NCBI GenBank assembly: GCA_024421085.1
Contig: JAHQYN010000012.1
Span: 1 to 49,280, forward strand
Source of the DNA: Acidimicrobiia bacterium
GTDB lineage: Bacteria > Actinomycetota > Acidimicrobiia > Acidimicrobiales > Aldehydirespiratoraceae
Direction of reading: 5' to 3'
Length of the DNA: 49,280 bases
Made by a program: the position numbers and the translations under genes. Under the pieces are notes generated by a model that was not told the DNA's origin, did not search any database, and saw nothing but the letters and a program-made list of their open reading frames with translations. Shown piece after piece: positions 19,401 to 27,930 of this stretch. Numbering within the stretch: the first letter of the stretch is position 1; each line of letters opens with the position of its first letter.

Positions 19401-20369
19401 ATGAAGATCCTCGACGTCGACCTGTTGGCCTTCGAACAAGGCGACCGTGCTGCCCGTCGGGGCGTTGTCGACGGAGTGATGAAAAGCCTGGTCACGGGGT
19501 TCGTCTACGTGTCACATGACATGAGCGTCGACATGATCGACGAGGTCTACGGCAAGCTCGAAGAGTTCTTCTCCCTGCCCCAAGACCGCAAGGATGAATA
19601 CAAAGTCCCTGGCAGCAACGGGCAAACGGGATACACGGGACTGCTTGTGGAGACGGCCGCGATCGCCGATGTGCCCGATTTCAAGGAGATGCTCAACTGG
19701 AGTGCGCCACGCCCCGAGGGTCATCCGCTCCGTGCCCGGTACCCGTTCCGCTACGGGCCGCCGACGCTGCCCGACAGCGACATAGCCGGGATCGCTGCGC
19801 TGCTGCTCGACTTCCACGACACGGTCGCAGCACTGCAGATTCGGGTGTCGAGGATCATCGCGGTTGGTCTGGGCCTCCACGAATCGTTCTTCGAGCAGAT
19901 GCTCGTCGACGGCGCGAACCTGACCAGGGCGATCCACTACCCGGCGATGAACCAGGCACCCGACGAGACCCATGTGTGGGCTGCCGAGCATGCCGACATC
20001 AATCTGCTAACGGCGCTGCCGCGCGCCACCGCAGCCGGCTTGCAGGTCCGGGTCGAAGACGGCTGGATCGATGCGGTCCCGCCCGACGACGGGGCGATCA
20101 TCAACACCGGCCTGATGCTAGAGAGGCTGACCAACGGCGCGGTCCCGTCAGGTTTCCATCGGGTCGTCTCGGGCACAGGCCAGCAGGGTGACCGCCATTC
20201 GGTGGTGCAGTTCGCCCATCCCGAACCGTGGACCATCCTGGCACCGGTCCCCACGACCGTGACCCCCGAGAACCCCCTCAGGTTCCCGACGATCACCGCC
20301 GGCGACGCCCTGTCCAAGGTGATCTGGGAGATCAACCTCGTAGAAGAGGGCCGCCGCCTCGACAACTGA
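19401..20369 (+). CDS. 2-oxoglutarate/Fe(II)-dependent oxygenase (isopenicillin N synthase-like)
   Basis: A 322-residue double-stranded beta-helix dioxygenase. The N-terminal DIOX_N-like region includes FVYVSHDMSVDMIDEVYG and FSLPQDRKDEYK. The iron triad is HxD in AAEHADINLLT (near residue 196) and the distal His in GFHRVVSG (near 252). The 2-oxoglutarate Arg/Ser pair appears as RHSVVQF. The start is ATG 19401, with TAACTT (19389-19394) 6 nt before it, the leaderless layout. Substrates in this superfamily are very diverse and no neighbour fixes one here. Confidence 0.88.
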   Translation: MKILDVDLLAFEQGDRAARRGVVDGVMKSLVTGFVYVSHDMSVDMIDEVYGKLEEFFSLPQDRKDEYKVPGSNGQTGYTGLLVETAAIADVPDFKEMLNWSAPRPEGHPLRARYPFRYGPPTLPDSDIAGIAALLLDFHDTVAALQIRVSRIIAVGLGLHESFFEQMLVDGANLTRAIHYPAMNQAPDETHVWAAEHADINLLTALPRATAAGLQVRVEDGWIDAVPPDDGAIINTGLMLERLTNGAVPSGFHRVVSGTGQQGDRHSVVQFAHPEPWTILAPVPTTVTPENPLRFPTITAGDALSKVIWEINLVEEGRRLDN

Positions 20370-20381
20370 CCGACTCGACAA

Positions 20382-20624
20382 CTACGAGGCCGAGCGGTTG
20401 ACAGACAACCAGGCGACGATGGCGCCGACGAGTTCATCGGAGTGTTTCGGGTTGCTGAAGAGATGATCGGCATCCGCGATGCGCGTGGTCGTGAACAGGT
20501 CCTTGGAACAGGTGAAGCAGTGGGCGAGCAGTGCTGCGCCGACCGTCTCGGCACCGTCAGGCGGGTGATGCAGGACCGCGGCGAGTTCCGCCCCCGGTGC
20601 GCCGGTGAACTCCAAGCGCTCCAT
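20382..20624 (-). pseudogene. Internally deleted alpha/beta hydrolase remnant (N- and C-terminal ends fused in frame)
   Basis: An 80-residue frame. Its first half matches the start of the alpha/beta hydrolases that precede OsmC domains (AALLAHCFTCSKDLFTTTRI, where intact proteins continue into the FDFTGLG and GHSLGG core). Its second half, ADADHLFSNPKHSDELVGAIVAWL, matches the very end of the same family (usually a GADHLL segment followed by an AAWA run). About 180 residues carrying the nucleophile elbow and acid are missing, yet the frame is intact. It lies 9 bp after ileS on the same strand. It cannot be a working hydrolase; it is a remnant or a repurposed miniprotein. Confidence 0.75.
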
Positions 20625-20633
20625 GTCTGTCGC

Positions 20634-23600
20634 CTAGGTGGTCGGGGTCGTGTGCAGCGAGAAGCAGAACGGTTCGCCGTCGATCGTGGTCTCGTGGAGG
20701 CGCAGACCGGCTCGAGAGGCGGTGCTGATGCCGGTGGCCAGCACCTGTTCAGAAACGTAGTCACGATGTTGTTCGAGTGAAGCCAGCGCGGTTTCGCAAG
20801 CGGTTGTGACGAAGACCTCGATACGGTCGGTGACGACCAGGTCCTCGGCTCGGCGGGCGTTCTGGATCTCACGGACCATGTCGCGGGCGAGACCTTCGGC
20901 TTCGAGTTCGGGGGTCACGTCGGTGTCGATGCTGACCACCGCATCGTTGGAGCGCAGAGCGGCTGCAACGATGCCCTCGGGGGACTCGAGCACGAGTTCG
21001 TACTCGTCGGCACCCAGCACCTGACCGGCGACGGCAACGGTACCGTCGCGGTGAGCTTCCCAATCGCCGCTGCGGGCTGCGGCGAACACAACCTGCACTG
21101 CAGAACCCAGGCGGGGACCGAGAGCCTTCCCGTCGGGTCGAAGAATCAGCGTGGCGAGGTTCCCGATGTCGTCGGTGACGTTTACGGACTTGACGTTGAG
21201 CTCATCGGCGAGCAGATCGCTGAACGGCTCGAGAGTGGTTGCATCGCGGCCTGCGACTGTGAGCGATGCGAGCGGCAACCGCACCCGCAGACCCTCGTTC
21301 TCGCGCAGCCGCAGAGCGGTGGAGGCGACGTCGCGAAGCCGATCCATCGCCGCGACGAGCGCGTCGTCGGCCGGGAAATCTTCGAGCGACGGCCAGTCGC
21401 AGAGATGCACTGACGGCGCCAGGCTGTCGTCGCCGCCGGTCAGACCGAGCCAGATCTCTTCGCTCACCATCGGCAGGAAAGGTGCTGCTACCTGCACAAG
21501 CGTGACCAGCACGCTGTAGAGGGTGTCGAGTCCGCCGACGTCTGCTCCGCTGCCGTCGACGCCCCAGAAACGGTCGCGGGAGCGGCGGATGTACCAGTTG
21601 TTGAGCGCGTCGATGAACGAGCGGATCTCCATTGCCGCGCCCGGCAGGTCATAGGCATCCATGCGGGCTTCGGTCCGGGCGATCAGGTCGCGGATCTTGG
21701 CGAGGATGTAGCGGTCGAGCAGCTCTGTGCTGTCGGTGCGAAAGGTCGCCCGATACTCCTCGACGTTGGCATACAGGGTGAAGAACGAATAGGCGTTCCA
21801 GATAGGCAGGATCACCTGGCGAACAACCTCGTCGATGGCCTGATCGGAGATCCTGGCATCGCCGCCGCGCACGATGTTGGACGACATGAAGTACCAGCGC
21901 AGCGCGTCGGACCCCTGCTTGGAGAAGATGTCTTCGGGTTCGGTGTAGTTGCGCAGCTTCTTGGAGAGCTTGGCGCCGTCGTCGGCCAGCAGGATTCCGT
22001 GACAGATGACATTCTGGAAGGCGGGTCGGTCGAACAACGCCGTGGCCAGTACGTGCAACGTGTAGAACCAGCCGCGTGACTGGTTGATGTACTCGACGAT
22101 GAAGTCCGCCGGGAAGTGCTCGTCGAACCACTCCTTGTTCTCGAACGGGTAGTGGACCTGCGCGAAGGGCATGGCGCCGGACTCGAACCAGCAGTCGAGG
22201 ACTTCGGGGACCCGTCGCATCATCGAGCGGCCGCTGGGGTCGTCGGGGTTGGGGCGCACCAGTTCGTCGATGAAGGGACGGTGGAGGTTGTCGGGGCGGA
22301 CCCCGAAGTCGGCTTCGAGTTCGTCGAGGCTGCCGTACACGTCGGTACGCGGATAGTTGGGATTGTCGCTGATCCACACTGGGATCGGCGAACCCCAGAA
22401 CCGGTTGCGTGAGATCGACCAGTCCCTCGCCCCCTCCAACCACATGCCGAACCGTCCGTCGCGGATATGGCTCGGCACCCAGTTGATCTCCTGGTTGGTT
22501 TCCAGCAAACGTTCGCGGATCTCGGTGACCTTCACATACCAGCTCGGCATGGCCTTGTAGATGATCGGCGTATCGGTACGCCAGCAGTGCGGGTAGTTGT
22601 GGGTGTAGCTGTCGTGGCGCACCAGCCGGCCCGAGCCGCGCAGCGCCTTGATTATCCCGGAGTTGGCCTCGAGCACGTTGATGCCCGCCCAGTCGGTGAC
22701 CTCTGCGGTGAAGCAGCCCGAATCGTTGACCGGCACCACGGTGCCGATGCCGGCGGCGGCGGCCACGCGCTGGTCGTCCTCGCCGAAGCCGGGTGCCATG
22801 TGCACGACCCCGGTGCCCTCGGAGGTGTCGATGAAGTCGCCCTCGAGGACGACGAAGGCGCGGTTGGCACCGTGATGGGGCTTTTGTGGATCGACCTCAG
22901 CCATGTCGGCGAAGAAGTCGAACAGAGGCACATAAGTCCGACCGACAAGCTCGGACCCGCTGATGGTGCCGACAAGGGCAGCGTCGCGGAGTTGGCGTTC
23001 GTAGGACTCGACTGCGTCCTCGCTCAGCACGTAGCGGCTGCCGTCGGTGTCGCGCATAACCGCGTATCGGAGGTCTGGCCCCACTGCGAGAGCGAGGTTC
23101 GAGGGCAGTGTCCACGGCGTGGTGGTCCAAGCCAGGATCGATACTCGTCGGTCCGATTCGGGCCCGTCGGACCCCGGGAGCCCGCTCGGGTCGTCGAGTT
23201 CGAACGCCACGGTGATCGCCGGGTCCTGGCGGGGACGGGTGGCGTCGTCGAGTCGGATCTCGTGGTTCGACAGAGGTGTCTCGGCACCCCAGCTGTAGGG
23301 CAGCACCCGGTTCGACTGGTAGATCAGCCCCTTGTCCCAGAGCTGTTTGAAGGCCCACATGACCGATTCCATGTAGTCGCGGTCCATGGTCTTGTAGTCG
23401 TTGTCGAAGTCGACCCAGCGGGCCTGCCTGGTGACGGTTTTCTCCCACTCCCTGGTGTATTTGAGAACCGAGGTGCGGCAGTACTCGTTGAACTTCTCGA
23501 TGCCGTACTCGATGATCGATGCTCGGCCGGCGACCGGGAGCTCCTTCTCGGCTTCCATCTCGGCTGGAAGGCCGTGGCAGTCCCAACCGAAACGCCTCTC

Positions 23601-23855
23601 GACCCGGTGCCCCTTCATCGTGAAGTAACGGGGCACCACGTCCTTGACGTAGCCGGTCAGCAGGTGCCCGTGGTGGGGGAGCCCGTTGGCGAACGGCGGG
23701 CCGTCGTAGAACACGTATTCGGTGTCGACCGGGCGCTGCTCGACCGAGGTCTCGAAGGTGCGGTCAGCCGCCCAGTATTCGAGGATGCGCCGTTCAATGC
23801 CGGGCAGGTCTGCTTTCCCTACATGCGGATAGGGAGCGTTGACTGCGTCACTCAT
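20634..23855 (-). CDS. ileS: Isoleucyl-tRNA synthetase, eukaryote-like type 2
   Basis: A 1,073-residue class I synthetase that charges tRNA-Ile. The HIGH-type signature reads GLPHHGHLLTGYVKDV near residues 58-73, the KMSKS-type signature is GAKLSKKLRNY near residue 629, and the CP1 editing domain lies between them. The block FTMKGHRVERRFGWDCHGLP marks the type 2 (eukaryote-like) form, also used by mycobacteria and associated with low sensitivity to mupirocin. I start at MSDAVNAPYPH (ATG 23855), with TAGCCT 8 nt before it; the ORF could extend 12 codons upstream but that would run through the promoter. No frame defect was seen. Confidence 0.97.
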   Translation of the reverse strand: MSDAVNAPYPHVGKADLPGIERRILEYWAADRTFETSVEQRPVDTEYVFYDGPPFANGLPHHGHLLTGYVKDVVPRYFTMKGHRVERRFGWDCHGLPAEMEAEKELPVAGRASIIEYGIEKFNEYCRTSVLKYTREWEKTVTRQARWVDFDNDYKTMDRDYMESVMWAFKQLWDKGLIYQSNRVLPYSWGAETPLSNHEIRLDDATRPRQDPAITVAFELDDPSGLPGSDGPESDRRVSILAWTTTPWTLPSNLALAVGPDLRYAVMRDTDGSRYVLSEDAVESYERQLRDAALVGTISGSELVGRTYVPLFDFFADMAEVDPQKPHHGANRAFVVLEGDFIDTSEGTGVVHMAPGFGEDDQRVAAAAGIGTVVPVNDSGCFTAEVTDWAGINVLEANSGIIKALRGSGRLVRHDSYTHNYPHCWRTDTPIIYKAMPSWYVKVTEIRERLLETNQEINWVPSHIRDGRFGMWLEGARDWSISRNRFWGSPIPVWISDNPNYPRTDVYGSLDELEADFGVRPDNLHRPFIDELVRPNPDDPSGRSMMRRVPEVLDCWFESGAMPFAQVHYPFENKEWFDEHFPADFIVEYINQSRGWFYTLHVLATALFDRPAFQNVICHGILLADDGAKLSKKLRNYTEPEDIFSKQGSDALRWYFMSSNIVRGGDARISDQAIDEVVRQVILPIWNAYSFFTLYANVEEYRATFRTDSTELLDRYILAKIRDLIARTEARMDAYDLPGAAMEIRSFIDALNNWYIRRSRDRFWGVDGSGADVGGLDTLYSVLVTLVQVAAPFLPMVSEEIWLGLTGGDDSLAPSVHLCDWPSLEDFPADDALVAAMDRLRDVASTALRLRENEGLRVRLPLASLTVAGRDATTLEPFSDLLADELNVKSVNVTDDIGNLATLILRPDGKALGPRLGSAVQVVFAAARSGDWEAHRDGTVAVAGQVLGADEYELVLESPEGIVAAALRSNDAVVSIDTDVTPELEAEGLARDMVREIQNARRAEDLVVTDRIEVFVTTACETALASLEQHRDYVSEQVLATGISTASRAGLRLHETTIDGEPFCFSLHTTPTT

Positions 23856-23875
23856 GGGGCCACAGGCTACCGGCG

Positions 23876-24061
23876 AGCGGCAATGGGTCACTGCGGCTGA
23901 GGCAAGTCTAGGATCGCGTGGATCGCCTCAGCGATTGAACGTGCCCCAGCGGCAATGGGTCACTGCGGCTGAGGCAAGTCTAGGATCGCGTGGATCGCCT
24001 CAGCGATTGAACGTGCCCCAGCGGCAATGGGTCACTGCGGCTGAGGCAAGTCTAGGATCGG
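23876..24061 (+). repeat. 72-bp tandem repeat, about 2.6 copies, carrying the promoter of the nucleoside hydrolase gene
   Basis: Units start at 23876, 23948 and 24020 (AGCGGCAATGGGTCACTGCG) with period exactly 72 and essentially no differences. Each full unit contains TAGGAT flanked by an 8-bp inverted repeat GCTGAGGC/GCCTCAGC. The third copy breaks off right after TAGGATCG, 4 bp before the next start codon. The sequence is unrelated to the 72-bp unit at 11459. Confidence 0.95.
24053..24058 (+). promoter_or_regulatory. -10-like hexamer TAGGAT, leaderless layout, for the nucleoside hydrolase
   Basis: TAGGAT is followed by CGGCGG (6 nt) and the ATG at 24065. The same hexamer is present in the two upstream repeat units, so the promoter itself exists in three tandem copies. 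Confidence 0.55.
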
Positions 24062-24064
24062 CGG

Positions 24065-24991
24065 ATGCGCCGATTCCTGATCGACACCGACACCGCCAGC
24101 GATGATGCCGTTGCGCTGGTGATGGCCCTGCGGCACGCGGACATCGATGTCGAGGCGATCACTGTGGTGTCAGGCAACGTGGGGCTCGATCAAGCGGTGC
24201 AGAACGCGCTGTACACCGTGGAGCTGTGCGGTGCCGACGTGCCGGTCTATGCGGGTGCGGCCACCCCGATGATGCGCGCGCTCGAGACGGCGGAGTACGT
24301 GCATGGCAAAGACGGGATGGGTGACGCCAGCTATCCGTTGTCGGGCCGGGCGCCCACCGCAGGCCGCGGCGCGCAGGTGATCGCGGAGACGATCCTGAAT
24401 GCTCCCGGTGAGATCACGCTGGTGACGCTGGGCCCGTTGACCAATGTCGCTACTACGGTGCTGCTGGCGCCTGAGATTGCAGACGCGGTCGACCGGGTGG
24501 TGGTGATGGGCGGCACTGGGGTCCACGGACCCGGCAACGTCTCGGCGATGGCGGAGTACAACTTCTGGGCTGACCCCGAAGCGGCCGCGGTGGTGGCCCG
24601 TGCCGGGTTCCCGATCGAGTTCGTGGGCTGGGATGTCTCGATCGCTTCAGCGGTGGTAGATGCCGACCGCCACGCGGCGTTGACCGCCCTCGACACTCCA
24701 CTGTCGAGATTCGCGCTCGACATCGCGCAGGCAGTGCGGAGGTTCGCCATCGACAACGGCCTGGCCGGAGACGACCTCCCCGACCCGATAGCCATGGCCC
24801 ATGCCATCGACCCGAGCGTGGCGACCACCAGCCGTCTGCATGTGGACGTGATGGTCGGCGACGGCCCCCAACGCGGGGTGATGGAGGTCGACCGGCTCGG
24901 CTTCGGCGGCGGCGAGCCCAACGTCGAGATCGTCACCCACTACCCCAGCGACCACTTCTTCTCCATGCTCCACGCAGCCCTGCTCTCCTAG
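24065..24991 (+). CDS. Inosine/uridine-preferring nucleoside hydrolase family protein
   Basis: A 308-residue hydrolase that splits ribonucleosides into base and ribose for salvage. The N-terminal calcium-binding signature reads DTDTASDD (residues 7-14), with Ala where many members have Gly. Further family segments are VTLGPLTNVA, VVMGGTGVHGPGN and the AEYNFWADPEAA run that completes the ribose and Ca2+ site. The length is normal. The ATG at 24065 is 6 nt after TAGGAT, and the upstream region is a tandemly repeated promoter. It is divergent from ileS. Nucleoside preference cannot be read from the sequence. Confidence 0.93.
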   Translation: MRRFLIDTDTASDDAVALVMALRHADIDVEAITVVSGNVGLDQAVQNALYTVELCGADVPVYAGAATPMMRALETAEYVHGKDGMGDASYPLSGRAPTAGRGAQVIAETILNAPGEITLVTLGPLTNVATTVLLAPEIADAVDRVVVMGGTGVHGPGNVSAMAEYNFWADPEAAAVVARAGFPIEFVGWDVSIASAVVDADRHAALTALDTPLSRFALDIAQAVRRFAIDNGLAGDDLPDPIAMAHAIDPSVATTSRLHVDVMVGDGPQRGVMEVDRLGFGGGEPNVEIVTHYPSDHFFSMLHAALLS

Positions 24992-25554
24992 CGCGGTGTC
25001 CACAAACGTTTGCGCGCGTGTTGTTTCTGTGTTGTTTCATGGTGCTTGTGGGTGTGGTCGGCCCCAGCGGTGGCCTTTCTCGGCTCGGGTTCAGACAACA
25101 GACTACGAATTCGCGGCGGCTGCGCGCCCAGATTCCCTTGAGGGGAGCTTCCTGCTTGCTGTTCCGAATCTCGTGCCTGTACTTGTTGAACGCTTCAGCA
25201 ACCTTGTTCTTTTGCTTACCCCTCCTGTCAGTGCCCCAAACATAGCTCCTGCCACTATCATTCTGCCCTGGCCGAACGGAAGAGCCACGCCTGCACACAG
25301 AGCCCCAGCAGAGCTGCCGATCAGCGCGCGCTCCCACCAATAGAGCTTGCCGACCTACCACCCAAACCCACAGCAACACAACTTACGCGCGTGAGCACTA
25401 GCTATAATTCCTTGCGAGACCACTCTCACCAGAATGCTGGCCGAGATTCTTGGTAGGTGATGTGTGAACCTGCACTCTAGGTCTGGGCGGGCGGTGTCGG
25501 GCACCGCCCGGCCCATTTGGGCGGCCCGGTGGTGATGGGATAGCGTCGGCGGCT
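24992..25554. other. 563-bp intergenic region, lower in GC, possible decayed small membrane-protein gene
   Basis: This gap is less GC-rich than its surroundings. On the minus strand about 25340-25200 reads hydrophobic residues in one frame (GSSAGALCAGVALPF, IVAGAMFGALTGGV). A second frame continues with plausible basic protein (NKVAEAFNKYRHEIRNSK), as if a frameshift near 25200 split one gene. There is no good start codon or ribosome site. On the plus strand TATAAT at 25403-25408 is a consensus -10. A T/C-rich stretch precedes the SDR promoter TAGCGT (25541-25546). Confidence 0.3.
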
Positions 25555-26325
25555 ATGGATGTTGACAAGTTGCGGTCTTTGTTTGATCTCACGGGCCGCA
25601 CTGCGGTCATTACCGGCGGGACGCGCGGCATTGGGCGTGCGGTGGCGGAGGGGTTCGCGGCGGCGGGCGCGAACGTGGTCGTGGCCAGCCGCAAGGAAGC
25701 CGCCTGTCAGGCAACGCAGGCCCACCTGGAGTCGCTGGGGGCGGGCGCCCTCGGGATTGCGGTCAACATGGGCGACTCAGACAGCGCTGAGAGGATCGTC
25801 GGTGCGGCGGCGGACCGTTTCGGTGGGATCGACATCGTCGTCAACAACGCTGCCAACGCCTTGGCCGCTCCGGTCGGCAGCCAGGACCGGGGAATGTGGC
25901 AGAAGTCCCTCGAGGTGAACCTGCAGGGCCCGGCGCTGCTCATCGGCGCCGCCCGCAGCCATCTGGGTGACTCGGGTCACGGTGCGGTCGTCAACGTGAT
26001 CTCGGTGGGGGCGTTCCAGTTCGCACGGGGCTTCTCGATTTATGCATCGATGAAGGCGGCTCTGCTGTCAATCACCCGGTCCTTTGCCGGTGAACTGGCC
26101 GACGACGGCGTTCGGGTCAACGCCCTGGCGCCCGGACCGGTCAACACCGACATGATCCGCAGTCTTGGTGAGGGGGCGGCCGAGTCGATGGGTGCCCAGA
26201 CCCTGCTGAATCGTTGCGCCGAGCCCGACGAGATGGTCGGTGCGGCCCTTTTCCTGGCGAGCGACGCCTCGTCCTACATGACCGGCCAGGTGCTGGTGGT
26301 CGACGGCGGCATGCACCCGAACTAG
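25555..26325 (+). CDS. Short-chain dehydrogenase/reductase (SDR)
   Basis: A classical NAD(P)-dependent SDR of 256 residues. The cofactor motif is ITGGTRGIGRAV, with NNAAN replacing the usual NNAG. The catalytic Ser lies near VISVGAF and the pair Tyr/Lys is in IYASMKAALLS. The C-terminus ends with the usual SSYMTGQVLVVDGG. TAGCGT at 25541-25546 stands 8 nt before ATG 25555, so it is probably leaderless. Substrate is unknown; many homologues act on acyl or sterol alcohols. Confidence 0.92.
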   Translation: MDVDKLRSLFDLTGRTAVITGGTRGIGRAVAEGFAAAGANVVVASRKEAACQATQAHLESLGAGALGIAVNMGDSDSAERIVGAAADRFGGIDIVVNNAANALAAPVGSQDRGMWQKSLEVNLQGPALLIGAARSHLGDSGHGAVVNVISVGAFQFARGFSIYASMKAALLSITRSFAGELADDGVRVNALAPGPVNTDMIRSLGEGAAESMGAQTLLNRCAEPDEMVGAALFLASDASSYMTGQVLVVDGGMHPN

Positions 26326-26339
26326 CCGGTCACTTCAGG

Positions 26340-26888
26340 TCACGCGAGTTCGCGTAGACGCTGGACTCGGGGATCATCGACTCCGAGGTAGTGCATGATC
26401 CGAGCCGCGACGCTGTCAAAGTCAAGGGTGCCGGCTTCGGCCATCTGCCCGAGATCCACCCAGTCTTGAGGGCGATCGAAGAACGTCTTGAAAACGGCCA
26501 AGTCGCCGCAGGCAAGGAAAGGAACGTTGTCACCGCCGAATCTCTCGGTGCGTATGCGGGTCGCGACCTGCTCGTGGAAGTCTGTGGTGTTGAAGAACAG
26601 GTCGACAGGCGTCTGGTCCCACCACAGACGGGTCTGGCCGTCGGCAGCGACGGCTCGACGGTGCGCTTCGCCGACCTCAATGTGGGGGGACAGGAGTTCG
26701 AGGACTTCGTCGGCTTGGCGATGGCTGACGAACAAGTTGACGTCGATGTCGATGGTGCCCCGCGCTCGTTGGGTACACCAGGCGAGGGCCAGCGCTCCGC
26801 CGAAGGCATGGGGGATGTTGCCCGCTCTGAACATGTGGTGGAGTCTGATGATGCGTTCGACGGGTCCGGTTTCTTGCGCGCTCGTCAT
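26340..26888 (-). CDS. Nucleotidyltransferase, toxin-like (AbiEii/MNT class)
   Basis: A 182-residue protein with the polymerase-beta-type nucleotidyltransferase core: FGGALALAW, then a DxD acid pair in GTIDIDVNLFV. It ends with a small helical region. Its ATG overlaps the stop of the XRE regulator gene by 4 nt (ATGA), so the two are translated as a pair. Such regulator plus nucleotidyltransferase pairs behave as toxin-antitoxin or abortive-infection modules in characterised cases (AbiE, MenAT, MNT/HEPN). Toxicity here is inference from architecture. It is convergent with the upstream SDR, 14 bp apart. Confidence 0.75.
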   Translation of the reverse strand: MTSAQETGPVERIIRLHHMFRAGNIPHAFGGALALAWCTQRARGTIDIDVNLFVSHRQADEVLELLSPHIEVGEAHRRAVAADGQTRLWWDQTPVDLFFNTTDFHEQVATRIRTERFGGDNVPFLACGDLAVFKTFFDRPQDWVDLGQMAEAGTLDFDSVAARIMHYLGVDDPRVQRLRELA

Positions 26889-27247
26889 CGTTGGCGGCCC
26901 TCAGGCTCGGGCGGGTCGGCTGTGGCGGGTTGGTCGGGTTTCCGTCCGAACACCGGGACGGGCGTGTCGGTGCCGTGGCGCGCGGGAAACTCGGCGGCAA
27001 GCATGAGCACGGCCTCGAGTTCGGCTCCCCGGTTGCCGGATTCGCCGTATATTCGCCGCTCAAGCGCGCCGTCGAGCGCGAAGCCCGCGGCTTGCACGAT
27101 TCGGTTCAAGGTGGCGACCGTCGGCGACATGCGCCCTTTCTCGTAAGCCGAGATGGCTGAATGAGAAGTTTCGGCCCGTTCTGCCAGATCCCTCAACGTC
27201 AGCCCCGACCTGGCACGGGCTTCACGGGTCACCCTTGATGCATCCAC
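26885..27247 (-). CDS. XRE-family HTH regulator, antitoxin-like
   Basis: A 120-residue protein. Residues 1-55 form a Cro/C1-type helix-turn-helix (LTLRDLAERAETSHSAISAY followed by EKGRMSPTVATLNRIV). The rest is a less ordered tail, rich in Pro and charged residues at the end, which could contact the partner. The start is GTG at 27247; an ATG in the other frame quickly stops. It is first in a two-gene unit with the nucleotidyltransferase and overlaps it by 4 nt. An inverted repeat upstream suggests autoregulation. Confidence 0.8.
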   Translation of the reverse strand: MDASRVTREARARSGLTLRDLAERAETSHSAISAYEKGRMSPTVATLNRIVQAAGFALDGALERRIYGESGNRGAELEAVLMLAAEFPARHGTDTPVPVFGRKPDQPATADPPEPEGRQR

Positions 27248-27256
27248 ACCAGCGAT

Positions 27257-27274
27257 GGTATCGGATTCAATACC
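27257..27274 (-). promoter_or_regulatory. Inverted repeat GGTAT-N8-ATACC, candidate operator of the XRE/nucleotidyltransferase pair
   Basis: Arms at 27257-27261 and 27270-27274 lie 10-27 bp before the GTG of the XRE gene. On the gene's strand TACCAT overlaps the nearer arm and stands 5 nt before the GTG, so a repressor bound here would cover the promoter. Confidence 0.45.
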
Positions 27275-27331
27275 AACAGTCTATCTTCTGTTGTCGGAGC
27301 GGTCCGAGGGGTTTGTCGCCTTCGGTTGGCC

Positions 27332-27694
27332 TCAGGTCTCGGTTTCGGTCTTGTCACCCTTTTCGGCTTCGGCGTCGGCCTCTGCTTCGGTCTCGGATTC
27401 CGGTTCGGCAGATTCTGTGGCTTCGCCATCTTGGGCGTCGGCGGGAGGCTCCTTGCCGTCGTACAGGGCTTTCCACTTCTCGGCTGCGGAGCGATATGCG
27501 GCCTCGGCTTCTGAGAGTTCCTTGGACGACCCGCCCTTGGAGAGCTTCTTGACCAACACCGCGGCGTCGTCTTTGGCCCGTTGGGCCTTCTGCAACCTCT
27601 GCTCCCGCTGGGCCCGTTCGCGATCAGCGGCCACGTACTCGTTGAAGAGCGTCAGTGCCGCGGTTGTCTCGTCGTCAAGGTTGGTCTTGGCCAT
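27332..27694 (-). CDS. Acidic coiled-coil protein, unknown
   Basis: A 120-residue protein. Residues 1-80 are rich in Ala, Glu, Lys and Arg with heptad-like spacing (RERAQREQRLQKAQRAKDD, ELSEAEAAYRSAAEKW), predicting a coiled coil. Residues 85-120 are an extremely acidic Glu/Ala/Thr tail (ESETEAEADAEAEKGDK). No catalytic motif is visible. GGAACGG lies just before the ATG as a ribosome site. It follows the antitoxin-like gene by 17 bp on the same strand and may be cotranscribed with it. Function unknown. Confidence 0.65.
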   Translation of the reverse strand: MAKTNLDDETTAALTLFNEYVAADRERAQREQRLQKAQRAKDDAAVLVKKLSKGGSSKELSEAEAAYRSAAEKWKALYDGKEPPADAQDGEATESAEPESETEAEADAEAEKGDKTETET

Positions 27695-27711
27695 TTGTCC
27701 GTTCCGTGGGT

Positions 27712-27930
27712 CTAACTCTTCGTGGGTTCTGTAGAGCCGAGTCGTTGGCGAAGATCGGTGTCTGGAGCGTTCGTGAACAGATCCTCAACCTCACAGGACC
27801 TGTCGAGCAGATCAAGAATCTCCCGTGAATCCTCGGGGTCCGCGTCTTTCAAGTCTTCAGGCTTGACACGGTCGGCCCACTTCTCCAGATTCGCGGCCCG
27901 TGCGGCTCGGGTTCGGTTCATTTGAGCCAT
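27712..27930 (-). CDS. Probable antitoxin partner of the DUF4258-like toxin
   Basis: A 72-residue hydrophilic protein beginning MAQMNRTRAARAANLEKWAD and rich in Asp/Glu in the middle (EDLKDADPEDSREILDLLD). It overlaps the end of the toxin-like gene by 13 bp on the same strand, the toxin-first order seen in BrnTA-like modules. ATG at 27930 or 27921 could start it. No ribbon-helix-helix is obvious. The call rests on the overlap and small size; the family itself I only vaguely recognise. Confidence 0.6.
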   Translation of the reverse strand: MAQMNRTRAARAANLEKWADRVKPEDLKDADPEDSREILDLLDRSCEVEDLFTNAPDTDLRQRLGSTEPTKS

